A stretch of 39,435 nt of DNA from Chryseobacterium gleum (lineage in GTDB: Bacteria > Bacteroidota > Bacteroidia > UBA10329). Of the stretch, positions 17,265 to 26,059 are shown in pieces (position 1 is the stretch's first letter; each line of letters starts with the position of its first letter). Where the stretch lies: assembly GCA_945903645.1 (NCBI GenBank), contig CAMDOM010000033.1, positions 1-39,435 on the forward strand, written 5' to 3'. The notes beneath the pieces are model-generated. The model searched no databases, was not told the DNA's origin, and worked only from the letters and a program-made list of their open reading frames with translations. Made by a program: the position numbers and the translations under genes.

Positions 17265-18376
17265 TGAGGGGTTCATTTTTGCTCAAAAATTCTGGGATTG
17301 CGTTGGTATTTATGTTTTCAATTACTTCAGCGCTTTTTTCCCAAAATGCCATTAAGCATTCTATTTACCTAATTGGCGATGCGGGAAAAGATACTATCGC
17401 TGGTCCAGCCTTGCAGCTTTTGGGTGAACAACTTCGCAAGGATTCTACAAGCACAGTAATTTTCTTGGGCGATAATGTATATCCAACTGGATTAGATGGT
17501 AAGGATGGGCACAAGAAACTGAGGGCCTCCGAAATGAAACTTCGTTCGCAATTAGACCAAACAACAAATCATCATGGCAGTGTGTTTTGGGTTCCTGGAA
17601 ACCACGATTGGAAGGCCGGAAAATGGCAGGGCTTGGAATTGGTGAAACGAGAAGCTGATTTTGTGGAGGCCTTCTATAAGCAAAACGGAAACATCCGAAA
17701 CAAAAACGAAGCAGTTTTCATGCCTAGAAATGGATTTCCAGGGCCGCATTATGCTGCCTTTGGAGATAATATGCATCTCATAGCAATTGATGTCCAATGG
17801 TGGTTGCAGTCACAGTTTTTTCACAAAATCGCCAAAACTGAGGGTATGTCGAAGCGCCAAATGGAGCGTCAGTTTCTTTTACGTTTGGATAGTTTGTTGA
17901 TTTCTTCGACAGCAAAAGGAGGTCAAGTGCTCATTGCAGCGCATCATCCGATGTATTCAAATGGGCATCATGGTGCACCAAAGCAACCATTTCGATTTAT
18001 TTTGAACTGGGTGCCGCCATTTCAACTTTTCGGTCTTATTGGGTTGAACCGAGCCATGGTACAAGATATTCCTCAAATGCGATACAAACGAATTCGGAAC
18101 AAAATTCTGAAAGTGATTAATAAGTATACAGGAGTAATTTATGTGTCAGGCCACGATCACAATCTGCAATACTTTAAGAAAGGCTCCAATTTTCATTTAG
18201 TTTCTGGTTCAGGAAGTAAGCGTTCTTCTTTGAAGGGCGACCGCTATGGAGCTCGTTTTATGGACGATAGGAACAATGGTTTTATGCGGTTAGACTTAAT
18301 GCAAGACGGCAGCAAACAAGTTCATGTGTTTGGACACTTGACCAATACGGTTTTTCATAGTTTTTATTTGGAGTAA
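17264..18376 (+). CDS. Secreted calcineurin-like metallophosphatase
   Basis: A 370-residue protein whose ATG shares one base with the previous stop codon (TGATG), implying translational coupling. A signal peptide covers residues 1-26. The full dinuclear metal set is visible: GDAG, GDNVYPTG, GNHDW, HHPMYSNG and GHDHNLQY. This belongs to the purple-acid-phosphatase-like group of metallophosphoesterases. The protein should act in the periplasm or at the surface; the substrate is unknown. Coupling to the PorE-like gene suggests linked expression. No T9SS tail is present. Confidence 0.88.
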   Translation: MRGSFLLKNSGIALVFMFSITSALFSQNAIKHSIYLIGDAGKDTIAGPALQLLGEQLRKDSTSTVIFLGDNVYPTGLDGKDGHKKLRASEMKLRSQLDQTTNHHGSVFWVPGNHDWKAGKWQGLELVKREADFVEAFYKQNGNIRNKNEAVFMPRNGFPGPHYAAFGDNMHLIAIDVQWWLQSQFFHKIAKTEGMSKRQMERQFLLRLDSLLISSTAKGGQVLIAAHHPMYSNGHHGAPKQPFRFILNWVPPFQLFGLIGLNRAMVQDIPQMRYKRIRNKILKVINKYTGVIYVSGHDHNLQYFKKGSNFHLVSGSGSKRSSLKGDRYGARFMDDRNNGFMRLDLMQDGSKQVHVFGHLTNTVFHSFYLE

Positions 18377-18383
18377 CTGAATA

Positions 18384-19682
18384 ATGTTTGGTTCCAAGCA
18401 ATTTTTAGAGCGATTCCATTTGCAAGTCATTGTGCTTCTGTTGCTTTTAACAGGCTCCATTTTTCTCACCCTGAACAGGCATAATAGAAATCATATCCAG
18501 ACCTACCAAAGTGAAATATGGGCAGATAGGGCGGGCTACCATGTCTATTTGCCTGCGCTGTTCATTTATGGGTTCGATGCACGGGCTATGCCTGATAGCA
18601 TAGATAAGAAAACAGGACATGGCTTTGTCAACACCGATGAAGGCAAAATAAGCACCAAGTACACTTGTGGGGTTGCAATGCTGCAAGCACCATTTTTCAT
18701 GGTTGCCCATATGATGGCATCCCAGCTTGGATACGCTGACGATGGTTTCTCACTCCCTTATCACAAAGCGATTGATATTGCTGCGGTATTCTATGGACTT
18801 CTGGGGTTGGTTATCCTATACAGGTATCTGCTTTTGGAATTTTCGATTGTGGTTGCATACCTGACTTGCACGCTTGTATTTGCTGGTTCTGGAGTATTTT
18901 ACTATATGTTCATTGATACAGGTATGTCTCATATCTATTCCTTTGTATTAATGTCTGGATTGATGTACGTAACGAGAAGGTGTGCAAACGATGGATATGA
19001 CCGTAAGTCTATTATGATAAGTGCTGTGTTGGTAGCTCTGATTGTTCTGGTCAGACCAATCAATTTGCTTCTTGTTGCTGTAATAGTGCCATTCATACCT
19101 TGGCGTGTGCTGTGGTCAGACCATAGATATGCACTTGTGGCATCAGCTATCATTGGAATTCTCATTGTAGTTCCACAATTGCTTTATTGGCAGTACCAGA
19201 CAGGAGAAGTGCTGACTTATAGTTATGGAAGCGAGGGGTTTTCAAATTGGAGAAGCCCTAAGATCCTTGAAATCTGGTTCGCGCCTCATAACGGTCTGCT
19301 TACGTATGCACCGGTTTTTGGAATGTGCTTGGTCGGAATTGCATTAATGTTCCGAAAGCAGCCAACTCAGGCAATTGTTATTGCCTTGCATTTTGGGCTT
19401 GTCTCTTTTGTATTCGCATCATGGTGGAGTTGGACATACGGTTGTGGTTTTGGAAGTAGACCTTATGTGGAATACATGGCGATAATGGCCAAGCCCTTAG
19501 GTCATGTAGTGCATTTCACTGTTCATAGCAGATCAATCTATTTTCGGTCTGCGTTGTTCATCCTTATGGCTATCCTGATTCTATGGACACAAAAACTGAT
19601 TTTCTCCTATGGTCACTGTTGGTTCTGGAATGACTGGGATTGGAGCGCCTATGGCAAACTACTGTTCGGGCCTACCAAGTAA
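18384..19682 (+). CDS. Polytopic membrane protein, possible GT-C glycosyltransferase
   Basis: A 432-residue protein with about ten predicted membrane helices. An N-terminal helix (about 14-30) is followed by an extracytoplasmic loop with the acidic segment YQSEIWADRAGYHVYLPALF, where GT-C enzymes carry their catalytic acidic residue. The hydrophobic core then alternates with short loops, one with a MSHIYSF motif. The general plan resembles dolichyl-phosphate-mannose-type glycosyltransferases, but I cannot place it in a named family. It begins 7 nt after the metallophosphatase stop, so it is probably in the same operon. Function is inferred only. Confidence 0.7.
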   Translation: MFGSKQFLERFHLQVIVLLLLLTGSIFLTLNRHNRNHIQTYQSEIWADRAGYHVYLPALFIYGFDARAMPDSIDKKTGHGFVNTDEGKISTKYTCGVAMLQAPFFMVAHMMASQLGYADDGFSLPYHKAIDIAAVFYGLLGLVILYRYLLLEFSIVVAYLTCTLVFAGSGVFYYMFIDTGMSHIYSFVLMSGLMYVTRRCANDGYDRKSIMISAVLVALIVLVRPINLLLVAVIVPFIPWRVLWSDHRYALVASAIIGILIVVPQLLYWQYQTGEVLTYSYGSEGFSNWRSPKILEIWFAPHNGLLTYAPVFGMCLVGIALMFRKQPTQAIVIALHFGLVSFVFASWWSWTYGCGFGSRPYVEYMAIMAKPLGHVVHFTVHSRSIYFRSALFILMAILILWTQKLIFSYGHCWFWNDWDWSAYGKLLFGPTK

Positions 19683-19775
19683 GTATGGTTCGATCGCGTA
19701 AAGGTCAATGCGCAACAGTTCATATCCACGTATATTTGGTCTGTTGATGGTCATCGTCTTAATCCGAATAAAATA

Positions 19776-21245
19776 ATGAAACATATACTGGTTTCAATTA
19801 CCCTCCTAGTCCTCTGTGCGCCTTATATGTTTGCGCAAATGCAATTCGTCAAAATCTATGGCGGAGGGTCTTATGACGTGGGCAAATCGGTAATTCAAAC
19901 AGATGATGACGGTTATGTGATCGCAGGCTCCACGGGAAGTTTTGATCTGGATAATGGTCAATTCATGCTAATTAGGACCGATGCATGGGGAAGCGAGCAA
20001 TGGCGGAAGTACTATGGTGGTGATTTTTCGGATAACCTAGAAAGTATGGTGGCAACGATTGATGGTGGCTATATCATGGCAGGGGTTAGTGAGACCTTGA
20101 GCGCCAGTTATCAGGTTTTATTGGTGAAGACTGATTTGCTTGGCGATACGATGTGGACCCGACACTATGGTGGACCAAGTTGGGATTACGGACACCAGAT
20201 CATCACTATGAGCAGTGGTGGTTATGCCGTGGTGGGGCAGACCTACAGTTTTGGACAGGGACAAGGCGATGTTCTGATCTTAAGGCTTGATGAAGCAGGG
20301 GACGTATTATGGATGAAGACCTATGGAAGTCCAGCCCAAGAGGCCGGTCATTCGATTGATGAGACCATGGATGGAGGTCTGATCGTTGCAGGCTATACAG
20401 AAGGATTTGGCGGTGGGGGCAAAGATGCTTGGGTACTAAGACTAGATGCTTTGGGAGATTCGCTTTGGACGAGGACTTTTGGAGGTGTAGAAGATGATGT
20501 GGCCAATGCCATTGTGGCCACGTCAGATGGTGGATTTGCCTTTTCGGGAGGAAGAACAAGTAATGGGGTAGGAGGTTTTGATTTCAATGTCACAAAGATG
20601 AATAACCAAGGACTGGAGCTTTGGTCATTCTTATATGGAGGACCTTTGAACGATGTGTGGAATGATATCATAGAGCAGGATGGCGGTCGACTTGCAACCA
20701 TCGGTTATTCCCAGACAACCACAGCAGGTGGTGGTGGTGACGACCTTTTCATTCTAAGATTGACGCATGATGGCCTGTATGATGAATCAAGAACGTATGG
20801 CGAACTGGGCGATGAAAGAGGGCATAGCATTATTACTACTTCAGATGGCGGGTATCTGCTTCTTGGCGAGACAACAGGGTATCTTGATAGAATGACTGAT
20901 GCAATAGCCTACAAGACAGGTCCTAATGGTGAAGGGGTTGTTTTTACAGTTGGCATTCAGGAGTCCACCATTGGGGAGGAACTTTCTATTGCCGTGGCGC
21001 CAAATCCATTTTCTGAGTATGCCTATTTTACTTTGAGAGGTTACAGGGCATCTGCTTCAAAATGGAGGTCAGCTGTCGAGTTGCACGTATATGACATGTT
21101 CGGAAAACAGATCTACACTCAATTGATTGAGAATGAGGTCACTCCATTATTGCTGTCACAACTGGCAGATGGGGTTTATAGCTACCGAGTTTCATCAAGT
21201 GGAGCGTTTTCGCTTTCAGGAACCATTGTGAAAACGGGTTATTGA
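19776..21245 (+). CDS. T9SS-secreted seven-bladed beta-propeller protein
   Basis: 489 residues. A signal peptide ends YMFAQ at about residue 21. The body is seven repeats of about 50-54 residues, each opening with GGxxxD (one has GSPAQE, one GELGDE), passing through a [D/S]GG[Y/F]xxxG strand and ending in a D..G..W..xY strand; seven blades would close a propeller. The C-terminal 80 residues (VAPNPFSEYAYF, VYDMFGKQIY, LADGVYSYRV) are a T9SS type A sorting domain, so the protein is exported and probably attached to the cell surface. Ligand and role are unknown. Confidence 0.85.
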   Translation: MKHILVSITLLVLCAPYMFAQMQFVKIYGGGSYDVGKSVIQTDDDGYVIAGSTGSFDLDNGQFMLIRTDAWGSEQWRKYYGGDFSDNLESMVATIDGGYIMAGVSETLSASYQVLLVKTDLLGDTMWTRHYGGPSWDYGHQIITMSSGGYAVVGQTYSFGQGQGDVLILRLDEAGDVLWMKTYGSPAQEAGHSIDETMDGGLIVAGYTEGFGGGGKDAWVLRLDALGDSLWTRTFGGVEDDVANAIVATSDGGFAFSGGRTSNGVGGFDFNVTKMNNQGLELWSFLYGGPLNDVWNDIIEQDGGRLATIGYSQTTTAGGGGDDLFILRLTHDGLYDESRTYGELGDERGHSIITTSDGGYLLLGETTGYLDRMTDAIAYKTGPNGEGVVFTVGIQESTIGEELSIAVAPNPFSEYAYFTLRGYRASASKWRSAVELHVYDMFGKQIYTQLIENEVTPLLLSQLADGVYSYRVSSSGAFSLSGTIVKTGY

Positions 21246-21269
21246 ATCAAAAATACACAATGAGCCTAA

Positions 21270-21479
21270 TGTAAGCGCTTTAGGTGGTGTCGGATTTATC
21301 AGCATCCCATCGTTTTAGAGCTATTCGATGCTCTAGGAAAAATGGTTCTTTCAAACTCATCGCTTCGTTCGTCCACTGATATGGATTTGACTTTGCTCAA
21401 TAGCGGTATTTATATGTATCGCTTGCGTTCGGGTCAAGAGATTATAGCCAATGGGCGACTGGTGAATACCCAGTATTAA
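21270..21479 (+). pseudogene. Orphan fragment of a T9SS C-terminal sorting domain
   Basis: Between a stop at 21267 and the TAA at 21477 an open frame without a usable start ends in a good T9SS type A tail: LELFDALGKMVL, then a DLTLLNSGIYMYRL strand and GRLVNTQY before the stop. It resembles the tail of the gene just upstream (GVYSYRV ... GTIVKTGY) but is clearly diverged from it. It is most simply the surviving 3' end of a deleted or partly duplicated secreted-protein gene. The frame before 21309 shows no homology. Confidence 0.7.
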
Positions 21480-21501
21480 TTTAGAGCAGTATTTCAATAA
21501 A

Positions 21502-23016
21502 TTATCTACGGGAGTAATGATATACCCGAAATATCTCAGGATATTCATAAAGCTTAACTTGATTGAAGTTGCTTGATAAAACATCTTGAATCCCGTTGTT
21601 AGGATGGGTCAAATCCGCAGCGGCATCAAGATAGATCACATCATTTGCTGCCAACAGTTTTTGGTTATCAATCATGGTAACATCTCGAATTGGATAGATG
21701 TTTTCATCGGCTAGACAACTTTGAATTTCCGATTTAAAAGCATCTGCTGTAGCCGGAACTTCGAAACATGCTCTATTCCAGTAGTACGAAAAATGCAAAT
21801 CATACCATTCTGGGCATAGAAATATCATTGCCTCTGGAAATTGCTTCTTCAATACCTGTATTTGGTTTATGGTCCCGATTACATACCTTTTATTGCTTAC
21901 ATTGGGAGTGCAGGTAAGCAACATTCCCAAGGCAGCGGTGCTCATTATCGCATTTCTAACTAGTGTTCGGTTTGAAAGTGCATGAAGTCCGATTGCGATG
22001 AAGAAAACAAATCCAATACTGGCGAATACTAAATAGCGATCATGGAACATGGGAATTTTAAAGGAAATAACCCACATTAAAAGAAACGGAATCAAAAACC
22101 ACCCTACAATTACCCAATAGACTATTGCTGGTTTCTGACTAGGACGTATTAACTTCTTAGCGTGCCCCACAAAGGCTAAGAGACAAAGCGCAACTGTGAG
22201 TAGAGGTTTACTACCATAAAATTGTGCGCTTCCATATTGCTCATTGCAAAATGTGCGTAGCATATCCACTAAACTGAATAGCCCGTTCGGCTCTGCAACC
22301 CACGTGCCCGATGAAGCAGATTCACTAAAACGGTTGATTACTACTGGTAGAAGCGGAATGCAACATAGAGCGAAAAAAACAAATCCCATCAACACAAAGA
22401 GTCCATTTTTTCTTGTTGATTGATCCAAAAGAAGAATTGTTGCTGCACAAACCTGAACCAGAATTATCCAGAAACCAAAATAATGTGCCAGCACTAAGAA
22501 GGCATTTGCAATTACCCAAAAACCTAATTTGAATTTTGATTTCTCTTCACTTTTCAGCAGATTGAGAAACAAAAACATAGATAAACTCGCCAGAAATGTG
22601 GCTAAGGCATATACGCGTGCTTCATGTGAAAAATGAATGTGGAAATCGGAGAATGTGAATAAGATAGAAGTAAGAAGAGCAACTGACAACGAGAAAAATT
22701 GGCGTCCAATTAAAAATATAAACAGTGAAACAAAGGCACTAAACACCAAAGGAAGAAAGCGAACCGAAAAAGCATCTGTTCCAAAAACGTTAATCCAATA
22801 ATGCAGGATTAATTCCCAAAGTGGGGGATTATTTCCAGTTGCTAAATACTTTATAATCTCGGTTGGATCCATTCCAGCCACGTAAATTGAAAATGGCTCA
22901 TCACCTGCAATGGATTGGCAATCGAGATACACTAATTTGAATCCAAAATTCAACAGCAGAATGCTCAACGGGAGCCAAAAATCGCTACTTATTCTGTTCA
23001 AAATTGTGGGTAGCAT
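21502..23016 (-). CDS. GT39/ArnT-like membrane glycosyltransferase
   Basis: A 504-residue protein with about 11-12 membrane helices. After the first helix the loop contains AGDEPFSIY (about 38-46), matching the acidic D/E motif of the first periplasmic loop of GT-C enzymes of the protein mannosyltransferase/ArnT group. HFSHEARVYAL (about 129-139) is the second conserved motif. A soluble C-terminal domain of about 120 residues follows. Such enzymes move a sugar from a polyprenyl-phosphate carrier to lipid, protein or polysaccharide at the outer face of the inner membrane; donor and acceptor are unknown. Confidence 0.85.
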   Translation of the reverse strand: MLPTILNRISSDFWLPLSILLLNFGFKLVYLDCQSIAGDEPFSIYVAGMDPTEIIKYLATGNNPPLWELILHYWINVFGTDAFSVRFLPLVFSAFVSLFIFLIGRQFFSLSVALLTSILFTFSDFHIHFSHEARVYALATFLASLSMFLFLNLLKSEEKSKFKLGFWVIANAFLVLAHYFGFWIILVQVCAATILLLDQSTRKNGLFVLMGFVFFALCCIPLLPVVINRFSESASSGTWVAEPNGLFSLVDMLRTFCNEQYGSAQFYGSKPLLTVALCLLAFVGHAKKLIRPSQKPAIVYWVIVGWFLIPFLLMWVISFKIPMFHDRYLVFASIGFVFFIAIGLHALSNRTLVRNAIMSTAALGMLLTCTPNVSNKRYVIGTINQIQVLKKQFPEAMIFLCPEWYDLHFSYYWNRACFEVPATADAFKSEIQSCLADENIYPIRDVTMIDNQKLLAANDVIYLDAAADLTHPNNGIQDVLSSNFNQVKLYEYPEIFRVYHYSRR

Positions 23017-23087
23017 CGCGATTAGCTTTCTATATTCAGGGGATTTGAGGCTAGGCGAATCTTAAATTCCTAAACTGGTTAAGCCAA

Positions 23088-24323
23088 TTAGAAATACCCC
23101 GAAAATCCAACAAATGCACTTTGTCCCATGCCGAAATCGGGTAGAATAAATCCTTCCAAATTGTAGGTGCCAGCTCGGATGGCGAAGTGTCCTGCAAAGT
23201 TTTTCCGCAGTTCTAAACCGATATTCCATGAGCCAAAACCACCGTAAGCAAAACGTCCATCAATAAAAAAACGTTTGGGCAATGAAGCACTGGTTCCCAA
23301 ATAAATGAGCGGGAAATATCCTGATGCAAAGCGGTGATGAACACCTGCATACAATTTCCATTGCTTGGCATTCAGCGCATATGAACCTTCCAATCGAATA
23401 CTTCCTGGGATGGCTGCTACATAGCTATCGCCATCAGTGGTGGTTATCATTTTTTGCGTGATGGAGTCTAAGTTTACAGATGCGAGTGGGTCGTCTGCGA
23501 ACAAATCGAGGTTTGCTCCTTCAAATCGCGCAACGGTATCAAAGTCATGCCGCTTAAGATGTTGACCCCATGAAATCAGACCGATGTCATCAAATTGAAA
23601 TTTCCATCCAAATTTCTCGGCCTGCATACCCAAATGTCCAGATGCGCTAAATCCCCAGCCATTTGCATCGAAATATTGAGCACTTGCAATGGAAGAGGTT
23701 TGAACAGAACCATTTAATATAATGTCTAAATATTCTCCATCGCGGTCTGTATAAAGGCTTCCTTCTGGAAAATCAGCCACAAGCGATTGATTGCCAGTTA
23801 GAAGCGATAGCCCAAATCCAAATTTCCAGGTAGCTTTGGGTTTCTTCCAAGTTTTAAGAATACCTAATTCATATTGTTTGTACTGTAAATAAGTGGCTGA
23901 GGCATCTCCAAGATTGGCGGTTTTACCAGCAAAACGGGCATTCCCAAACATTGCAACATTGAGTAAATCGGCAGAAAATGTGCCGTGGGCGTGGTATCTG
24001 TCAGCAATTCGAACAAAATATCCTATGCCTTTAGAACTATCAGGCAAGTGCCGATAATAGAGGCCGAAATCCCCATCTAAGCCCATTCGGTTGGATGAAC
24101 TTAATCGGTCGGAAGTGGCTTGTCGCAAATCCCTACTTAGGTCATTTCCCGAATAAATAGCATTTATCATAGATGCCGATAGAGCGTTGCTGGCAATTTG
24201 GTAGCGCCCAAACACTCCAATGGCATTTCCGCCTTCCCAATCGGAATATACTTCGTGAGAAAATTGAGCAAAGCCCGAAAAATGGATGAACAGGAACGGA
24301 AGTATCGCGCGAATAAACTTCAA
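23088..24323 (-). CDS. DUF5723-like outer-membrane beta-barrel protein
   Basis: 411 residues. A signal peptide ends HFSGFAQ (about residue 19). The rest is rich in alternating aromatic and polar residues, with many YxxxG and GxxF strands and a C-terminal Phe (GFSGYF), as expected of an outer-membrane barrel. The N-terminal layout resembles the DUF5723 family of Bacteroidota; this is from memory and moderately sure. Its ATG overlaps the stop of the lipoprotein gene by 4 nt (ATGA), so the two are translated as a pair and may form one surface assembly. Confidence 0.7.
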   Translation of the reverse strand: MKFIRAILPFLFIHFSGFAQFSHEVYSDWEGGNAIGVFGRYQIASNALSASMINAIYSGNDLSRDLRQATSDRLSSSNRMGLDGDFGLYYRHLPDSSKGIGYFVRIADRYHAHGTFSADLLNVAMFGNARFAGKTANLGDASATYLQYKQYELGILKTWKKPKATWKFGFGLSLLTGNQSLVADFPEGSLYTDRDGEYLDIILNGSVQTSSIASAQYFDANGWGFSASGHLGMQAEKFGWKFQFDDIGLISWGQHLKRHDFDTVARFEGANLDLFADDPLASVNLDSITQKMITTTDGDSYVAAIPGSIRLEGSYALNAKQWKLYAGVHHRFASGYFPLIYLGTSASLPKRFFIDGRFAYGGFGSWNIGLELRKNFAGHFAIRAGTYNLEGFILPDFGMGQSAFVGFSGYF

Positions 24324-25945
24324 TTTACAGAGGAATTAAAATTGATGTTTAGATCTCCAATTAGCTTTACATCTATTCCATAATGCGAATAAATATCGAG
24401 CAATTGAGGTTGCGCAGGAGAGTTGAATCGAACCAAAAGACGAACATGCTTTGCTTGAGGCAAACGTTGAACAGTAGTTTCCGTAAGTGGAATAGAAACA
24501 CGAGATTCTAAAGGTTGAATTACCTTGAATTCAGCATCTAACGCAGGCGCAGCAATAAGAGCAGCGTTCACCAACGTATCTACAAGTTGAAATGCATCAT
24601 TCAATAGGACCATTTCAATACGGCATTCCAACGGAAAACCATTCACTGCAACCAAAGTAAATGTGCCCTTTGTAATACTTTCAACAACCGCATTCTCCGC
24701 CAAATTAAATTCCAACGTATCTACCAACGTAAGATTTTGAATAGATGCCCGAAGTGGAACATTTACCGCCAATTTCGCTTCAAAAGGTTTGTCGTAGAAG
24801 AAAAAGTCATTGCCCGATGAAATGTTGCCTAAGGGATTTAAGCTAAAGTCAAAGGCGAAACCCAACTTATCAGGGAGATTTTCGAGCAAATCTTTAATGT
24901 TTGAATTTCCCTTATCTAACCTAAAGCTTTGTTGCGAAACCTGAACACCTTCGGCAGTTCCATTTATGTCTATGGCACGCGTAAGCTGAATGTTGTTTCC
25001 AACAATTGAATGCTGTAAATCCAACGTGGTATTGGTTCTTGTGTTTATTGACTTTAAATAGCCCAAGCGAAATAATGCATCTGCTCCAACTCCATTTACC
25101 ACACTTAAATCAATAGTCACTGAGTCCAGGAACAATTGGCCATCGGTGATTTGAGAGAGAACAGCTAAATCTGACACTTCATCTTCTACTTGCTCATTTT
25201 TTTGACCAAAAAATCCAATGCCATAATCGGGCACAATATCAAAGAAGGAGTATTCTAGAAAAAAGAAAGCTTGATTGGCTGGAACAGAAACCGTCTGTCC
25301 ATTTTCAGCAGTGCGCAATGTGTATCGGCTTTCTAGCGTGTTAAAGCTTTGAAATGTGGAGCTGCGCAAATCGAATTCATATCCAGTTAAATCAAACTCA
25401 AATTCAGCCGAAGATGGGGCGGCTTCCGTTCCAGCATCAATGGTGCTTGAGAATTCAAAATGATTGCCCCATAAATAGGTCAATGGCATTTCATAGAAAA
25501 ACTCAACTGGTGTAGGTAATACGCTTCGCAATTTCACGCGGAGTTTGCCCCGTTTTAATCGTACCTTTTTCAGAGATATTCCACCAAGATTATAGCGTGT
25601 TCTGCCTATAAATGGAATGAAATCAGAACCTGGTGGAAGGTCAGTAATAGGAAGAGCGAAGCTTATTGGAGTAATAATGGTTGTATCTGGAATTCGAACG
25701 ATAGAATCAATTTGAAGTCCAATTAAATCGGTTTCAAATTTTAATCGAAGTGCGCCATTCGCATCGGCTTGAACTATGGAATCGGTTAGCAAATCGGCCA
25801 TAGTGAGCCGCGTGGAAATGATAGGAGCAAGCACATCTACATCCCATGCAGAGCCTCCAATATCTTGTTTGCATCCGTTCGAAAATCCTATTCCGCATAG
25901 AATTACAACTAGAAATGCGTATCGCCTAATTATTGGTGAAGACAT
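24320..25945 (-). CDS. Large predicted lipoprotein of unknown function
   Basis: 541 residues. The signal peptide ends in a lipobox-like GFSNGC with the cysteine at residue 25. The mature protein is almost entirely beta-strand in character, with repeated DTL, DSI and LxFxxN strands and no catalytic motif that I recognise. A conserved-looking GSAWDVDVLAPI follows the lipobox. It is followed with a 4-nt overlap by the predicted outer-membrane barrel. A lipoprotein coupled to a barrel suggests a surface complex (inference). The start at 25945 is preceded 4 nt away by a TACATTTG box. Confidence 0.75.
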   Translation of the reverse strand: MSSPIIRRYAFLVVILCGIGFSNGCKQDIGGSAWDVDVLAPIISTRLTMADLLTDSIVQADANGALRLKFETDLIGLQIDSIVRIPDTTIITPISFALPITDLPPGSDFIPFIGRTRYNLGGISLKKVRLKRGKLRVKLRSVLPTPVEFFYEMPLTYLWGNHFEFSSTIDAGTEAAPSSAEFEFDLTGYEFDLRSSTFQSFNTLESRYTLRTAENGQTVSVPANQAFFFLEYSFFDIVPDYGIGFFGQKNEQVEDEVSDLAVLSQITDGQLFLDSVTIDLSVVNGVGADALFRLGYLKSINTRTNTTLDLQHSIVGNNIQLTRAIDINGTAEGVQVSQQSFRLDKGNSNIKDLLENLPDKLGFAFDFSLNPLGNISSGNDFFFYDKPFEAKLAVNVPLRASIQNLTLVDTLEFNLAENAVVESITKGTFTLVAVNGFPLECRIEMVLLNDAFQLVDTLVNAALIAAPALDAEFKVIQPLESRVSIPLTETTVQRLPQAKHVRLLVRFNSPAQPQLLDIYSHYGIDVKLIGDLNINFNSSVN

Positions 25946-25949
25946 TTTT

Positions 25950-25957
25950 CAAATGTA
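25950..25957 (-). promoter_or_regulatory. -7 element directly before the lipoprotein gene
   Basis: TACATTTG on the minus strand matches TAnnTTTG, with only AAAA between it and the ATG at 25945. No TTG stands at the ideal -33 distance. This is the same leaderless geometry as at 14596, 27355 and 28882. Confidence 0.5.
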
Positions 25958-26059
25958 AGGAAATTGAAAGTCTTTACTTTAAACATCTGTTGAAATTGCT
26001 AAGGTGTTGTAACTAAAGTGTTTTAAATGAATGAATTCAAGTCAATTTGCTTCAACTGG

